Origin: Enterobacter asburiae
GTDB taxonomy: Bacteria; Pseudomonadota; Gammaproteobacteria; Enterobacterales; Enterobacteriaceae
Assembly (NCBI RefSeq): GCF_007035645.1
Contig: NZ_AP019632.1
Span: 3,782,001-3,846,000, forward strand
Length of the DNA stretch: 64,000 bases
Direction of reading: 5' to 3'
In this document: piece by piece, positions 33,959 through 49,074 of the stretch
Layout: each line of letters starts with the position of its first letter
Position numbering within the stretch: the stretch's first letter is position 1
Made by a program: the position numbers and the translations under genes
Notes under the pieces: generated by a model
Told to the model about the DNA's origin: nothing
Seen by the model: only the letters and a program-made list of their open reading frames with translations
Database searches by the model: none

Positions 33959-35245
33959 ATGAAGAACTGGAAAACGCTGCTGCTCGGTGTCGCTATGGTT
34001 GCGAATACCAGCTTCGCCGCCCCCCAGGTTGTTGATAAAGTCGCTGCTGTGGTTAACAACGGCGTCGTGCTTGAAAGTGACGTTGACGGTCTGATGAAAT
34101 CGGTGAAGCTCAATTCGGGCGAAGCCGGTCAACAGCTTCCTGATGACGCCACGCTGCGCCACCAGATCCTGGAGCGTCTGATCATGGATCAGATCGTTCT
34201 ACAGATGGGGCAGAAAATGGGTGTGAAGATCACTGACGAGCAGCTCGATCAGGCGATCGCTAACATCGCGAAGCAGAACAATATGTCTTTAGACCAGATG
34301 CGCAGCCGTCTGGCCTATGACGGCATCAGCTACGCCACCTACCGTAACCAGATCCGTAAAGAGATGCTGATTTCGGAAGTGCGTAACAACGAAGTGCGTC
34401 GCCGCGTCACCATCCTGCCTCAGGAAGTGGACGCGCTGGCAAAACAGGTGGGTAACCAGAACGATGCGAGCACAGAGCTGAACCTGAGCCACATTCTGAT
34501 CCCACTGCCAGAGAACCCAACGTCCGATCAGGCTGCGGAAGCAGAAAGCCAGGCGCGTTCGATTGTTGAACAGGCGCGTAACGGCGGCGACTTTGGCAAG
34601 CTGGCAATCACCTACTCCGCTGACCAACAGGCGCTGAAAGGCGGCCAGATGGGCTGGGGACGTATTCAGGAGCTGCCATCCATCTTTGCCCAGGCGCTGA
34701 GCACGGCGAAGAAAGGGGATATCGTTGGTCCTATCCGTTCAGGCGTGGGCTTCCACATTCTGAAGGTGAACGATCTGCGCGGCCAGAGCCAAAATATCTC
34801 CGTCACCGAAGTTCACGCTCGCCACATACTTCTGAAACCGTCACCGATCATGACTGACGATCAGGCGCGTGTGAAGCTGGAACAGATCGCAGCTGACATT
34901 AAGAGCGGTAAAACCTCATTTGCGAAGGCAGCAAAAGAGTTCTCTCAGGATCCAGGCTCTGCTAACCAGGGCGGCGATCTGGGCTGGGCGGCTGCGGATA
35001 TTTACGATCCTGCCTTCCGCGACGCGTTGATGAAGCTGAACAAAGGCCAGATCAGCGCGCCGGTCCACTCTTCATTCGGCTGGCATCTGATCGAGCTGAT
35101 GGACACCCGTAACGTTGATAAAACGGATGCGGCACAGAAAGACAGAGCCTACCGTATGCTGTTTAACCGTAAGTTCTCTGAAGAAGCCGCAACCTGGATG
35201 CAGGAACAACGCGCCAGCGCTTACGTGAAAGTTCTGAGCAACTAA
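33959..35245 (+). CDS. surA: Periplasmic chaperone/peptidyl-prolyl isomerase SurA
   Basis: Chaperone for outer-membrane proteins, LptD included. 428 residues, the E. coli length. Signal peptide [21 protein letters not shown]-terminal chaperone domain, two parvulin (PpiC) domains (~171-272 and ~282-382) and the C-terminal helix. Its stop overlaps the pdxA start (TAATG). Confidence 0.97.
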   Translation: MKNWKTLLLGVAMVANTSFAAPQVVDKVAAVVNNGVVLESDVDGLMKSVKLNSGEAGQQLPDDATLRHQILERLIMDQIVLQMGQKMGVKITDEQLDQAIANIAKQNNMSLDQMRSRLAYDGISYATYRNQIRKEMLISEVRNNEVRRRVTILPQEVDALAKQVGNQNDASTELNLSHILIPLPENPTSDQAAEAESQARSIVEQARNGGDFGKLAITYSADQQALKGGQMGWGRIQELPSIFAQALSTAKKGDIVGPIRSGVGFHILKVNDLRGQSQNISVTEVHARHILLKPSPIMTDDQARVKLEQIAADIKSGKTSFAKAAKEFSQDPGSANQGGDLGWAAADIYDPAFRDALMKLNKGQISAPVHSSFGWHLIELMDTRNVDKTDAAQKDRAYRMLFNRKFSEEAATWMQEQRASAYVKVLSN

Positions 35246-36231
35246 TGAAACAGCATCGTGTTGTTATCACGCCCGGCGAACCCGCCGGGATTGGGCCTGA
35301 CCTCGTTGTCCAGCTCGCCCAGCGCAGCTGGCCGGTAGAGCTGGTTGTCTGCGCCGATGCAACACTGTTACAAGACCGGGCAACGCTGCTCGGTCTGCCT
35401 TTAACGCTCATCCCTTACGTTGAAGGCCAACAGCCAGCACCGCAGCAAGCCGGTACGCTCACCCTTCTTTCTGTTCCCCTTCGTACGCCGGTTATTCCGG
35501 GCCAGCTCAGCACGGAAAACGGCCACTATGTCGTTGAAACCCTGGCGCGCGCCTGCGACGGTTGCCTGAAGGGCGAATTTGCCGCCCTGATCACCGGCCC
35601 CGTCCACAAAGGCGTCATCAACGAAGCGGGTATACCCTTTACCGGGCATACAGAGTTCTTCGAAGAGCGCTCGCACAGCCCGAAAGTGGTGATGATGCTG
35701 GCGACGGAGGAAATGCGCGTTGCGCTGGTGACTACCCATCTGCCGATCAAAGCCATTCCTGATGCGATCACCCCTGAACTCCTGCGCGAGATCATCGGGA
35801 TTTTGCACCACGATCTGCAGACAAAGTTTGGGATCCCGCAGCCGCACGTACTGGTCTGCGGCCTGAATCCGCACGCCGGTGAAGGCGGGCACATGGGCAC
35901 CGAAGAGATCGACACCATCATTCCGGTACTCAACGAAATGCGGGCGAAGGGGATGAACCTCAGCGGGCCGCTGCCTGCAGATACCCTTTTCCAGCCGAAA
36001 TACCTGGATAATGCCGACGCCGTGCTCGCGATGTACCACGATCAGGGCCTGCCCGTGCTAAAATACCAGGGCTTTGGCCGCGGGGTGAATATCACCCTCG
36101 GTTTACCCTTTATTCGAACGTCCGTTGACCACGGTACTGCGCTGGATCTGGCAGGCCAGGGGAAAGCGGATGTCGGCAGTTTTATTACGGCGCTTAATCT
36201 CGCCATCAAAATGATTGTTAATACTCAATGA
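35245..36231 (+). CDS. pdxA: 4-hydroxythreonine-4-phosphate dehydrogenase
   Basis: NAD-dependent step of pyridoxal phosphate synthesis. 328 residues (E. coli 329). Opens with [13 protein letters not shown]; metal-binding histidines are in [19 protein letters not shown] and [11 protein letters not shown]. Overlaps both surA (1 base) and rsmA (4 bases, ATGA). Confidence 0.97.
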   Translation: MKQHRVVITPGEPAGIGPDLVVQLAQRSWPVELVVCADATLLQDRATLLGLPLTLIPYVEGQQPAPQQAGTLTLLSVPLRTPVIPGQLSTENGHYVVETLARACDGCLKGEFAALITGPVHKGVINEAGIPFTGHTEFFEERSHSPKVVMMLATEEMRVALVTTHLPIKAIPDAITPELLREIIGILHHDLQTKFGIPQPHVLVCGLNPHAGEGGHMGTEEIDTIIPVLNEMRAKGMNLSGPLPADTLFQPKYLDNADAVLAMYHDQGLPVLKYQGFGRGVNITLGLPFIRTSVDHGTALDLAGQGKADVGSFITALNLAIKMIVNTQ

Positions 36232-37049
36232 CTAATCGAGTCCATCAGGGCCACTTAGCCCGTAAACGTTTCGGGCAAAACTTCCTTAACGATCAGTTCG
36301 TGATCGAAAGCATTGTCTCGGCTATTAATCCGCAAAAAGGCCAGGCGATGGTCGAAATCGGCCCGGGCCTTGCCGCGCTGACCGAGCCGGTAGGCGAACG
36401 CCTCGACGAGCTGACCGTCATCGAACTGGACCGCGATCTGGCGGCACGCCTGCAAACGCACCCGTTCCTCGGGCCGAAGCTGACCATCTATCAGCAGGAC
36501 GCCATGACCATGAACTTTGGCGAGCTGTCGGAAAAAATGGGCCAGCCGCTGCGCGTCTTCGGCAACCTGCCGTACAACATCTCCACGCCGCTCATGTTCC
36601 ACCTCTTTAGCTATACTGATGCCATTGCCGACATGCACTTCATGTTGCAAAAAGAGGTTGTTAACCGTCTGGTTGCAGGCCCGAACAGTAAAGCGTATGG
36701 TCGTTTAAGCGTGATGGCACAGTATTACTGCAACGTGATCCCGGTACTCGAAGTACCGCCGTCAGCGTTCACACCACCACCGAAAGTGGATTCAGCGGTT
36801 GTGCGCCTTGTGCCGCACAAGACGAAACCGTATCCGGTTAAAGATCTGCGCGTACTGAGCCGCATTACCACAGAAGCCTTTAACCAGCGCCGTAAAACGA
36901 TCCGTAACAGCCTGAGCAATTCGTTTACCGTTGAGGTGTTAGCCGAGCTGGGGATCGACCCGGCAATGCGTGCGGAGAACATTTCCGTAGAGCAGTACTG
37001 CAAGCTGGCTAATTACATCAGCGATAATGCGCCGCCGAAGGAGAGTTAA
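36228..37049 (+). CDS. rsmA: 16S rRNA A1518/A1519 dimethyltransferase
   Basis: KsgA: dimethylates two adjacent adenosines of the 3' hairpin of 16S rRNA during 30S assembly; loss gives kasugamycin resistance. 273 residues as in E. coli. SAM motif [13 protein letters not shown] and catalytic motif IV NLPYNIS are visible. Confidence 0.97.
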   Translation: MTNRVHQGHLARKRFGQNFLNDQFVIESIVSAINPQKGQAMVEIGPGLAALTEPVGERLDELTVIELDRDLAARLQTHPFLGPKLTIYQQDAMTMNFGELSEKMGQPLRVFGNLPYNISTPLMFHLFSYTDAIADMHFMLQKEVVNRLVAGPNSKAYGRLSVMAQYYCNVIPVLEVPPSAFTPPPKVDSAVVRLVPHKTKPYPVKDLRVLSRITTEAFNQRRKTIRNSLSNSFTVEVLAELGIDPAMRAENISVEQYCKLANYISDNAPPKES

Positions 37050-37052
37050 GCC

Positions 37053-37430
37053 ATGATTGATTCGCCCCGCGTATGTGTCCATGTACAAAGCGTCTATGTT
37101 GAATCACAGTCCTCACCGGACGAAGAACGTTTTGTTTTCGCTTACACCGTGACCATTCGCAATCTGGGGCGGATGCCCGTGCAGCTGCGCGGGCGCTACT
37201 GGCTTATCACTAACGGCAATGGCCGCGAAATCGAAGTTCAGGGCGAAGGTGTGGTCGGTGAACAGCCCCACATCGCCCCTGGCGAAGAGTACCAGTACAC
37301 CAGCGGCGCGGTGATTGAAACGCCGATGGGTACCATGCAGGGCCATTATGAAATGGTCGACGTCGATGGCAATGATTTCCGCGTTGCCATTCCTGTGTTC
37401 CGTCTCGCCGTAACCACACTCATTCATTAA
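37053..37430 (+). CDS. apaG: ApaG-domain protein
   Basis: A 125-residue FnIII-like ApaG protein (E. coli 125). It is associated with Co2+ resistance and Mg2+ efflux in Salmonella (corD), with molecular role unsettled. The family core [19 protein letters not shown] and [20 protein letters not shown] is conserved. Three bases separate it from rsmA and four from apaH. Confidence 0.95.
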   Translation: MIDSPRVCVHVQSVYVESQSSPDEERFVFAYTVTIRNLGRMPVQLRGRYWLITNGNGREIEVQGEGVVGEQPHIAPGEEYQYTSGAVIETPMGTMQGHYEMVDVDGNDFRVAIPVFRLAVTTLIH

Positions 37431-37434
37431 TCTA

Positions 37435-38283
37435 ATGTCTACATATCTGATTGGCGACGTTCACGGTTGCTACGATGAACTGATCGCATTATTAAAACAG
37501 GTCGACTTTACGCCAGGACAGGACACGCTCTGGCTGACGGGCGATTTAGTCGCGCGTGGCCCCGGCTCCCTTGAAGTATTACGTTTCGTCAAATCGCTGG
37601 GCGATAGCGTGCGCATGGTGCTGGGCAATCACGATCTGCATCTGCTGGCGGTTTTCGCCGGGATCAGCCGCAACAAACCTAAAGATCGCCTCACCCCACT
37701 GCTGGATGCGCCGGACGCGGACGATCTGATTAACTGGCTGCGCCGTCAGCCCCTGCTGCAGATCGACGAAGAGAAAAAGCTGGTCATGGCGCATGCCGGG
37801 ATCACCCCGCAATGGGATCTTGAGACGGCGAAAACCTGCGCGCGTGACGTCGAGGCGGTGCTGGCGAGCGACTCGTATCCTTTCTTCCTCGATGCTATGT
37901 ACGGCGATATGCCGAACCACTGGAGCGAGGATCTCAGCGGTCTGGCCCGTCTGCGCTTTATCACCAACGCGTTCACCCGCATGCGCTTCTGCTTCCCGAA
38001 CGGACAGCTGGATATGTATTCCAAAGAGACGCCGGAAAGCGCGCCCGCTCCGCTGAAACCGTGGTTTGCCATTCCGGGACCGGTGACAAGCGAGTACAGC
38101 GTGGTATTTGGCCACTGGGCTGCACTGGAAGGAAAAGGAACACCGGAAGGGATTTACGGTCTGGATACCGGATGCTGCTGGGGCGGAGAGTTAACCTGCT
38201 TACGCTGGGAAGATAAAGCTTACTTTGTGCAGCCGTCCAACCGACAGCTGGACTTAGGAGAAAGTGAGGCCGTTGCCTCCTGA
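37435..38283 (+). CDS. apaH: Symmetrical bis(5'-nucleosyl)-tetraphosphatase
   Basis: Hydrolyses Ap4A and removes Np4-type RNA caps. 282 residues (E. coli 280), PPP-family phosphoesterase with metal motifs [18 protein letters not shown] and GNHD, and downstream MAHAGI. Last gene of the lptD cluster; ends at a perfect palindrome. Confidence 0.96.
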   Translation: MSTYLIGDVHGCYDELIALLKQVDFTPGQDTLWLTGDLVARGPGSLEVLRFVKSLGDSVRMVLGNHDLHLLAVFAGISRNKPKDRLTPLLDAPDADDLINWLRRQPLLQIDEEKKLVMAHAGITPQWDLETAKTCARDVEAVLASDSYPFFLDAMYGDMPNHWSEDLSGLARLRFITNAFTRMRFCFPNGQLDMYSKETPESAPAPLKPWFAIPGPVTSEYSVVFGHWAALEGKGTPEGIYGLDTGCCWGGELTCLRWEDKAYFVQPSNRQLDLGESEAVAS

Positions 38284-38290
38284 TACGCTA

Positions 38291-38316
38291 TTCCCTCTCC
38301 CGGCCGGGAGAGGGAA
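38291..38316. repeat. Perfect 26-bp palindrome between apaH and folA
   Basis: TTCCCTCTCCCGG / CCGGGAGAGGGAA with no spacer, located between convergent apaH and folA. Probably a bidirectional terminator. It shares the CCCTCTCCC arm with the palindrome at 18255-18275. Confidence 0.75.
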
Positions 38317-38322
38317 AATCAC

Positions 38323-38835
<513 letters not shown>

Positions 38836-38916
38836 CTATACGGAAAGCTTAATCTTTCGTCGACTGGCGGCAGGGTAAAGATAAAGAAATTTTTTAATAT
38901 TGCTGGCAACTCCACT

Positions 38917-40782
38917 TCACGCGGAAGGTTTACTCTCGGGCTCGTCAGCCGGATCGCCGGTATGCTTGCCCTCTTCCGTGCCCTGCCAGCCATGGCGCTG
39001 GATCAGCGACAGGTGGTTACGGTCCTCGTTAATGATTTCCGTCAGCATCGCGCTGGTGCGTTTGAACACCGCCGCACGCTCGGTGGCCGTACTGCCGGCC
39101 ATCGCCGCCATCTCTTCGACCATCTCGGTATTAAAGCGGCGGAACAGGTCTGCCCGTTCGCGTGCTTCATACGCGCCGAGTCCCAGGTTTTCCAGCGCCA
39201 TGCGGCCAGACTTCAGCGCACCTTCGAAGGTTTCACGCTCCGGCGCGTCTACGCCCGCCTGCCGCAGCCGGATGTAGTGATCCACATCGCGCGCGCGGGA
39301 GATAATAGTCAGCGCCGGGAAATGCTCTTTTACCAGCTCCACCATCTGCATGCTGGTTTCCGGATCGTCAATGGCGTTAATCAACACCTCGGCTTTTGCC
39401 GCCCCGGCAGATTCCAGCAGATCGACGCGGGTCGCATCCCCGTAAAACACCTTCATATCGAATTTACGCAGGGTATCGACATGGTCGGGATCGTGATCGA
39501 GGATGACCATTTTCACCCCGCTCGACAGCAGTAAGCGGCCGACGATCTGCCCGTAGCGGCCAAATCCGGCGATGATGACGCGCGGCTGCTCCTCGTCGAT
39601 CTCGTCGGCCTCGCGCTCCTGCTCGCTGCCCGATTTTTCCAGGCGCGTCAGTACCACCAGCAGCACAGGCGTCGCCGCCATCGACAGGGCGACCGCCAGC
39701 GTCAGCGCCTTCGCCCACTCGGGATCGAGCACGTTTGCCATCTGCGCGGCGCCAAACACCACGAACGCAAATTCACTCCCCTGCCCCAGCAGCACGGCGA
39801 ACCAGCGGCGCTGCCTGCCCGGCACGTTCAGTGGGCGAGCAATCAGCCACAGCATCACCATTTTAATGACCAGGAAGCCGACGAGCAGGATGACGATCCG
39901 CAGCGGATGCGTCACCAGCGTGCCGAAGTCGACGGACATCCCGACGCCGATGAAAAACAGCCCCAGCAGCAGCCCTTTGAACGGCTCTATATCGCTTTCC
40001 AGCGCGTGACGGTATTCAGAGCTCGCCAGCAGAACGCCTGCGAGGAACGCCCCCATCGCCATCGACAGCCCGGCCTCCTCCAGCAGCAGACCGAAGCCAA
40101 ACACCAGGAACAGCGCCACGGCGCTGAACACTTCGCGCAGGCCAGAGCGGGCAACAAACCGCAGCAGCGGGCGGGTCACGTAGCGGCCAAGCAGCACCAC
40201 CAGCGCCAGCGCGCCCGCCACCTTCAGTGCCGACAGCGCGAAAGCGCCCAGCGTGGTAGAGGAACCGCTGGCCGCCAGCAGCGGGATCATCGCCACCAGC
40301 GGGATAGCGGCAATGTCCTGGAACAGCAGCACCGAGAACGCGCTGCGTCCCATCTGGGAGACCGTCAGATTTCGCTCGTTCATCGCCTGCATGGCAATCG
40401 CTGTCGAGGAGAGCGCCAGCGTCATGCCGATGAGCTCTGCCACTTTCCAGTCCATTCCTAACAGGATGCAGAACCCACCCAGCAGCAGGCCGCAGGCCAC
40501 CATCTGCAGCGCACCACCGCCAAATACCGAGGCGCGAAGCTTCCACAGCCGCTGCGGGTCGAGCTCCAGGCCAATCACAAACAGCATCAGCACCACGCCA
40601 ATTTCAGCGAAATGGAGAATCGCCTCGGCATCCGTGACCAGTCTAAAGCCCCACGGCCCAATGACGCAGCCCGCAATCAGGTAGCCAAGCACCGAGCCCA
40701 GCCCCAGGCGGACCGCCACGGGCACAATCAGCGCCGCCGCGCCGAGGTAAATCAGCGCCTGTATCAGCGTATGGCTATCCAT
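38917..40782 (-). CDS. kefC: Glutathione-gated K+ efflux system KefC
   Basis: CPA2-type K+/H+ antiporter opened by glutathione adducts of electrophiles. Starting at [14 protein letters not shown] gives 621 residues (E. coli 620). N-terminal membrane domain, the regulatory loop with [10 protein letters not shown], and a C-terminal RCK/TrkA-N nucleotide-binding domain ([20 protein letters not shown]). The start overlaps the end of kefF by eight bases. A 32-residue longer frame from 40878 would lie wholly within kefF and is rejected. Confidence 0.95.
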   Translation of the reverse strand: MDSHTLIQALIYLGAAALIVPVAVRLGLGSVLGYLIAGCVIGPWGFRLVTDAEAILHFAEIGVVLMLFVIGLELDPQRLWKLRASVFGGGALQMVACGLLLGGFCILLGMDWKVAELIGMTLALSSTAIAMQAMNERNLTVSQMGRSAFSVLLFQDIAAIPLVAMIPLLAASGSSTTLGAFALSALKVAGALALVVLLGRYVTRPLLRFVARSGLREVFSAVALFLVFGFGLLLEEAGLSMAMGAFLAGVLLASSEYRHALESDIEPFKGLLLGLFFIGVGMSVDFGTLVTHPLRIVILLVGFLVIKMVMLWLIARPLNVPGRQRRWFAVLLGQGSEFAFVVFGAAQMANVLDPEWAKALTLAVALSMAATPVLLVVLTRLEKSGSEQEREADEIDEEQPRVIIAGFGRYGQIVGRLLLSSGVKMVILDHDPDHVDTLRKFDMKVFYGDATRVDLLESAGAAKAEVLINAIDDPETSMQMVELVKEHFPALTIISRARDVDHYIRLRQAGVDAPERETFEGALKSGRMALENLGLGAYEARERADLFRRFNTEMVEEMAAMAGSTATERAAVFKRTSAMLTEIINEDRNHLSLIQRHGWQGTEEGKHTGDPADEPESKPSA

Positions 40783-41305
40783 GGTGCGTCTCCTGCCACT
40801 CAAGTAAGCGTTGTTTATAATGGCGAGCCTGCGCCTGCAGCGTTTCATCGTCGCAAACAAACGTGCAGTGCATCGCAAACGGCGGGAGCCAGTTCAGACC
40901 GCAATAGAGCGCGGTCGCCTGCAGCGGCTGCGCCAGGACGTCAAAACCCGGGAAGGAACCGATATCAAAATGGCTTTCCCCACCGCCGGTGGTGACCGCC
41001 CACATCAGGCTTTTTCCTTTTAGCGCATTGCCGTTGTGGCCGTACGCCCAGCCGTGGGAGAAGACTTTATCAATCCACAGCTTCAGGAGCGGAGGCGTGC
41101 TGTACCACTGCATCGGATGCTGCCAGATAATCAGATCGGCACGGGAAAGTGCCTCCTGTTCGGCGGCGATATCGATATTAAAATCGGGATAGAGTTGATA
41201 GAGGGAACGTATCTCTACGTTATCAAGCGTCCTTACCTGCTCAAGCATCCGCTTATTCGCATGCGAGTGCTGCGGATAAGGATGGGCATAAATTATCAGA
41301 ATCAT
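40775..41305 (-). CDS. kefF: KefC ancillary NAD(P)H:quinone oxidoreductase
   Basis: Flavodoxin-fold subunit needed for full KefC activity and active as a quinone reductase. 176 residues as in E. coli. Opens [20 protein letters not shown]; the [17 protein letters not shown] segment forms the FMN/active-site region. Its Shine-Dalgarno AGG, seven bases before ATG, is inside the 3' arm of a long hairpin. Confidence 0.95.
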   Translation of the reverse strand: MILIIYAHPYPQHSHANKRMLEQVRTLDNVEIRSLYQLYPDFNIDIAAEQEALSRADLIIWQHPMQWYSTPPLLKLWIDKVFSHGWAYGHNGNALKGKSLMWAVTTGGGESHFDIGSFPGFDVLAQPLQATALYCGLNWLPPFAMHCTFVCDDETLQAQARHYKQRLLEWQETHHG

Positions 41306-41307
41306 TG

Positions 41308-41370
41308 ATTAGCCTGTTGTTACTGCTTTCTTTTAACAAAAGAGTGTAGTCAGTAATTCAACAGGCTAAT
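41308..41370 (-). promoter_or_regulatory. Hairpin enclosing the kefF ribosome-binding site
   Basis: On the minus strand attagcctgttg pairs perfectly with caacaggctaat, which ends two bases before the kefF ATG. Inside, ttactg/cagtaa (two-base bulge) and ctttt/aaaag extend the stem. There is no T-run, so it is not a terminator. A TAATAT -10-like hexamer lies just upstream on the minus strand, so the hairpin may form the whole 5' leader. Confidence 0.65.
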
Positions 41371-41408
41371 AGTGAATATTATTGACGGGCTTACGTCAGA
41401 ATTCTGAA

Positions 41409-41642
41409 TTAGTTATCCAGCTCGCCCATGGATTTCACCTGGTCACGGTTGATCTGCTCGGTTTGACCGGTTTCGGCGTTTTTGTACGACACCAGACCGG
41501 TATCGTCATCCACCTGAGGTTTGCCGTCGGTGACAATGGTTTTGCCATCGGTGGTTTTTACGGCCTGATTAGACGAACAGCCCACAACGGTAAACATTGT
41601 CGTGGCAGCCAGAACGGAAGCGATCAGTAATTTATTTTGCAT
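41409..41642 (-). CDS. YgdI/YgdR-like small lipoprotein (DUF903)
   Basis: A 77-residue lipoprotein. Signal sequence MQNKLLIASVLAATTMFTVVG with the lipidated cysteine in VVGCSSNQ, followed by the DUF903 SH3-like fold (TTDGKTIVTDGKPQVDDDTGLVSYKNAETGQ). The residue after the cysteine is serine, so outer-membrane sorting is expected. E. coli homologues (YgdI, YgdR, YbdJ-like) have no firm function. It occupies the kefF-carB gap, which in K-12 holds yaaU, fix and cai genes. Confidence 0.88.
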   Translation of the reverse strand: MQNKLLIASVLAATTMFTVVGCSSNQAVKTTDGKTIVTDGKPQVDDDTGLVSYKNAETGQTEQINRDQVKSMGELDN

Positions 41643-41746
41643 GGTGTTTTCCCCTGCTCTCAGTTGAATTTCGTTATCGACCTAACCATTTTAGGCTAAC
41701 TGACTGAAAGCGGATGAAAAACCAGAAGGTTCTGAAGATGGGAGAA

Positions 41747-41773
41747 TGCCCGGCAGCCGAACGGCACCGGGCA
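41747..41773. repeat. REP-like palindrome downstream of carB
   Basis: TGCCCGG / CCGGGCA around 13 bases, eight bases past the carB stop. The short T-run lies on the plus-strand side, so it is a poor carB terminator by the usual rule. It is more likely a REP-type element stabilising the carAB 3' end. Confidence 0.6.
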
Positions 41774-41780
41774 TTTTTAC

Positions 41781-45005
<3,225 letters not shown>

Positions 45006-45023
45006 TGTCTTCTCGGCTCCTGA

Positions 45024-46172
45024 TTATTTAGCGGTCTTACGGTATTGCTCGATAAGTTCGATGAAGTGATCGAACAGCGGCGCGGCGTCGTGTGGGCCCG
45101 GGCTGGCTTCCGGGTGACCCTGGAAGCTGAATGCTGGCTTATCGGTGCGATGAATCCCCTGCAGGGTGCCATCAAACAGCGACTTATGGGTCACGCGCAG
45201 GTTAGCCGGCATCGAGGCTTCATCGACGGCAAAGCCGTGGTTCTGCGCGGTGATCATCACCGTGTTGTTATCGATGTCTTTCACCGGGTGGTTACCACCG
45301 TGGTGGCCGAACTTCATCTTAACGGTGTTCGCACCGCTCGCCAGCGCCAGCAGCTGATGGCCGAGGCAGATGCCGAATACCGGGATGTCGGTTTCCAGGA
45401 AGGACTTGATGGCGGCGATGGCGTAATCGCACGGCGCCGGGTCGCCAGGGCCGTTGGACAGGAAAATACCGTCCGGATTCATCTTCAGCACGTCTTCGGC
45501 AGACGTTTGTGCCGGAACCACCGTCAGGCGGCAGCCGCGGTCAACCAGCATGCGCAGGATGTTGCGCTTGGCGCCGAAATCGTAGGCCACCACGTGGAAC
45601 GGCAGCTCGCTCTCTTTTTTCGCTTCAGGCAGGTCGCCTTCCAGCGTCCAGCTACCCTGAGTCCAGCTGTAGGCTTCAGCGGTCGTCACTTCTTTCGCCA
45701 GGTCCATGCCGTTCAGGCCCGGGAAGGCTTTCGCTTTTTCCAGCGCCAGCGTCGCATCGAGGCTATCACCCGCGATGATGCAGCCGTTCTGTGCACCCTT
45801 CTCGCGCAGCAGACGCGTTAACTTACGGGTATCGATATCGGCAATCGCCACGATGTTATGGCGCTTCAGGTAAGAAGAGAGGTCTTCGGTATTGCGGAAG
45901 TTGCTGGCAATCAGCGGCAGGTCGCGGATGACCAGGCCTTGCGCATGTACCTGAGAAGATTCTTCGTCAGCCGCATTGGTGCCGACATTGCCGATATGAG
46001 GATAAGTAAGAGTAACGATTTGGCGAGAATAGGAAGGATCAGTGAGGATTTCTTGATAACCGGTCATTGAAGTATTGAAAACGACTTCCCCAACCGCCGA
46101 ACCCGTTGCCCCTATGGCCCGACCGATAAACTGGGTTCCGTCTTCCAGAACCAATAGCGCTGACTTAATCAA
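45024..46172 (-). CDS. carA: Carbamoyl-phosphate synthase small subunit
   Basis: Glutamine amidotransferase subunit. I use the TTG start at 46172 (product [12 protein letters not shown]), giving 382 residues as in E. coli, which also uses TTG; GGAGGG lies just upstream. The ATG at 46199 would add nine residues, translating the ArgR box and the Shine-Dalgarno. The class I GATase nucleophile is in [10 protein letters not shown], with the His-Glu pair in GHPEASPGP. Confidence 0.95.
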   Translation of the reverse strand: MIKSALLVLEDGTQFIGRAIGATGSAVGEVVFNTSMTGYQEILTDPSYSRQIVTLTYPHIGNVGTNAADEESSQVHAQGLVIRDLPLIASNFRNTEDLSSYLKRHNIVAIADIDTRKLTRLLREKGAQNGCIIAGDSLDATLALEKAKAFPGLNGMDLAKEVTTAEAYSWTQGSWTLEGDLPEAKKESELPFHVVAYDFGAKRNILRMLVDRGCRLTVVPAQTSAEDVLKMNPDGIFLSNGPGDPAPCDYAIAAIKSFLETDIPVFGICLGHQLLALASGANTVKMKFGHHGGNHPVKDIDNNTVMITAQNHGFAVDEASMPANLRVTHKSLFDGTLQGIHRTDKPAFSFQGHPEASPGPHDAAPLFDHFIELIEQYRKTAK

Positions 46173-46181
46173 AACACCCTC

Positions 46182-46220
46182 CAGAGAATATTCACTCACT
46201 TTATTTGCATATTAATTCAT
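46182..46220 (-). promoter_or_regulatory. Tandem ARG boxes of carAB P2
   Basis: Two 18-bp ArgR sites, 46203-46220 (ATGAATTAATATGCAAAT on the minus strand) and 46182-46199 (GTGAGTGAATATTCTCTG), separated by 3 bp, the standard ArgR spacing. They directly precede carA and match the E. coli layout. Confidence 0.85.
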
Positions 46221-46544
46221 AGCATGTCATGGATCAATGCAAATGTGTTGCCAGCGGATTTTTGGCAAACGGCGGCATTCTGGGGATTTGGTGGGTAAAA
46301 GTCAACTTAAAACGGATATTTTGTTTACTCTTTTGCAAGCCTGGCGAGTGGATTGCGGCTTAAGCGACAAAAAGATCAGGTAAATCACTGCGGAAAACGC
46401 TTGCGTGCCAGGTTTAATGAAAAATGAGCTAGCGCAGCACTATAAAGTGGACCAGATGGTCAAAATTTACATTTCAGTAACGTTAAAACACCACAAGAGA
46501 TAGATATTCAGAGGGTTAAGCAAAAATAATCCATGAAACAGATA
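46221..46544. promoter_or_regulatory. carAB far-upstream (P1) control region
   Basis: Gene-free stretch between the carA promoter and the dapB terminator. By homology it holds the pyrimidine-responsive P1 with its PepA, IHF and PurR sites. Only the PurR-like palindrome (46392-46407) could be picked out by eye. Confidence 0.5.
46392..46407. promoter_or_regulatory. PurR-like box upstream of carAB
   Basis: On the minus strand ACGCAAGCGTTTTCC, close to the PurR consensus ACGCAAACGTTTGCGT. E. coli carAB is PurR-repressed from a site in the same region. Confidence 0.65.
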
Positions 46545-46572
46545 AAATAAAAGGGCAATAAAATATTGCCCT
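46545..46572 (-). terminator. dapB terminator
   Basis: On the minus strand AGGGCAATA / TATTGCCCT with a three-base loop, followed by TTTATTTT, 54 bases past the dapB stop. Confidence 0.85.
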
Positions 46573-46625
46573 ATGCAATCAAACAATTACGACTGCAATA
46601 ACCACATCACGATGGGTAATAATGC

Positions 46626-47462
<837 letters not shown>

Positions 47463-47603
47463 TTAAAATGATGTAAACCGTTTTCAGATTAACCAGCCTT
47501 GAGAAGCACTGCCAACTGAAAACACCGATAATTAGAATTTAACGTGAAACCGACTTAAATATCAGTAAAAGACATGATTTTGTCGTCACGATAAAGTAAC
47601 GGG

Positions 47604-47637
47604 TAAAAAAAAGGCCAGCACAGGAGGTGCTGGCCTT
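47604..47637 (-). terminator. ispH operon terminator
   Basis: On the minus strand an 11-base stem AAGGCCAGCAC / GTGCTGGCCTT with a five-base loop, followed by a T-run. Ends the ribF-ileS-lspA-fkpB-ispH transcript. Confidence 0.9.
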
Positions 47638-47652
47638 TCATCAGAAAAAGGA

Positions 47653-48603
47653 CTATTCGACTTCGCGGGCGTCGATGCGCAGTTCTTTCGGGACTTCAAA
47701 AACAATGTTCTCTTCACGTCCTTCCAGCGGCACCGCTTCGCCACCGCCCAGTTCCTGCAGACGAGAAATGACGTTCTGTACCAGAATATCTGGCGCAGAC
47801 GCCCCGGCCGTCACGCCGACACAGCCCGCGTGCTTAACCCACGCCTCCTGAATATCCGACGCATCATCAATCAGGAAAGCCGCTTTCCCCATGCGTTGCG
47901 CCAGTTCGGCCAGACGGTTGGAGTTAGACGAGTTTTTGGAGCCGACTACCAGCACCACGTCCGCCTGTTCAGCCAGTGCGCGCACCGCTTCCTGACGGTT
48001 AGTGGTCGCGTAGCAGATATCATCCTTACGCGGGCCAACGATCTTCGGGAAGCGCTGACGCAGTGCGTCAATCACGTCTGAGGTATCGTCTACGGAGAGC
48101 GTTGTCTGGGTCATAAACGACAGACGGGCTTCATTTTTCACGTTCAGCGTAAAGACATCTTCAGGCGACTCAACCAGATACATCCCTCCTTCCGGGTTAC
48201 TGTACTGGCCCATGGTGCCTTCGACTTCCGGATGACCGGCATGGCCAATCAGAATCGACTCTTCACCACGACGGCTGGCGCGAGCCACTTCCATATGCAC
48301 TTTTGTCACCAGCGGGCAGGTGGCATCGAATACGGTCAGATCGCGGCTTTTTGCTTCGTTACGTACCGCCTGAGAGACGCCGTGCGCGGAGAAGATCAGG
48401 ATCGCACCGTCCGGCACTTCGCTGATTTGTTCAATGAAGATGGCGCCGCGCTCGCGCAGGCTGTCGACCACGTAGCGGTTGTGCACCACTTCGTGACGCA
48501 CATAAATCGGCGCGCCGTAAATCTCCAGCGCGTTTTCAACAATGCTGATAGCGCGGTCTACACCGGCGCAGAAGCCGCGCGGGTTAGCCAACAGGATCTG
48601 CAT
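47653..48603 (-). CDS. ispH: 4-hydroxy-3-methylbut-2-enyl diphosphate reductase
   Basis: [4Fe-4S] enzyme, last step of the MEP isoprenoid pathway. Starting at [12 protein letters not shown] gives 316 residues, the E. coli length. Cluster cysteines: C12 (RGFCAGV), C96 (DATCPL), C197 ([11 protein letters not shown]). A 28-residue longer frame from 48687 lies inside fkpB and is rejected. One base separates it from the fkpB stop. Confidence 0.97.
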   Translation of the reverse strand: MQILLANPRGFCAGVDRAISIVENALEIYGAPIYVRHEVVHNRYVVDSLRERGAIFIEQISEVPDGAILIFSAHGVSQAVRNEAKSRDLTVFDATCPLVTKVHMEVARASRRGEESILIGHAGHPEVEGTMGQYSNPEGGMYLVESPEDVFTLNVKNEARLSFMTQTTLSVDDTSDVIDALRQRFPKIVGPRKDDICYATTNRQEAVRALAEQADVVLVVGSKNSSNSNRLAELAQRMGKAAFLIDDASDIQEAWVKHAGCVGVTAGASAPDILVQNVISRLQELGGGEAVPLEGREENIVFEVPKELRIDAREVE

Positions 48604-48604
48604 T

Positions 48605-49054
48605 TCAGGCCTCCAGTGCAGGATCGATTTCCAGCACTTCAACATCAAAATGAACGGTACGCCCGGCAAGCGGATGGTTGAAGTCAACGGTAATAGAGTC
48701 GCCGTTGATCTCGCGGATCACGCCAGGCATTTCGCTGCCGTCCATAGCGGTAAAGAGCATAATCGCTCCGATCTCCGGTTCACCCGCGTCCATAAACTCG
48801 CGGCGCGAGAAATACTGGATCAGGTCCGGACTCGGCACGCCAAACGCGGCATCCGGCTCCAGCGAAAAGGCTTTTTTCTCACCCTCTTTCAGGCCCAGAA
48901 GCTGCTGCTCAAGACCTTCAGACAGGGAGGTATCGCCAAGACGAAACAGGGCCGGTTTGCCGTTATTGCGGGTGGATTCGGCCGTGGAGCCGTCATCCAG
49001 CTTCAGCGTGAAGTGAACGAGAACCGCGCTGTTGCTCTGTACGGATTTAGACAT
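48605..49054 (-). CDS. fkpB: FKBP-type peptidyl-prolyl isomerase
   Basis: SlpA-like FKBP with chaperone activity, 149 residues as in E. coli. FKBP core ([16 protein letters not shown]) with the inserted IF domain ([21 protein letters not shown]). Part of the lspA-fkpB-ispH run; a REP-like palindrome lies upstream. Confidence 0.96.
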   Translation of the reverse strand: MSKSVQSNSAVLVHFTLKLDDGSTAESTRNNGKPALFRLGDTSLSEGLEQQLLGLKEGEKKAFSLEPDAAFGVPSPDLIQYFSRREFMDAGEPEIGAIMLFTAMDGSEMPGVIREINGDSITVDFNHPLAGRTVHFDVEVLEIDPALEA

Positions 49055-49074
49055 GCAAATTGCTCGCTTGTTTT

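Noticed and set aside
40783..40878. N-terminal extension of kefC inside kefF
   Set aside because: The residues are low-complexity and basic with no homology. The MDSHTLIQ start gives the family length.
41747..41773. Palindrome considered as an intrinsic carB terminator
   Set aside because: The T-run is on the wrong strand for carB transcription. Listed as a REP-like repeat instead.
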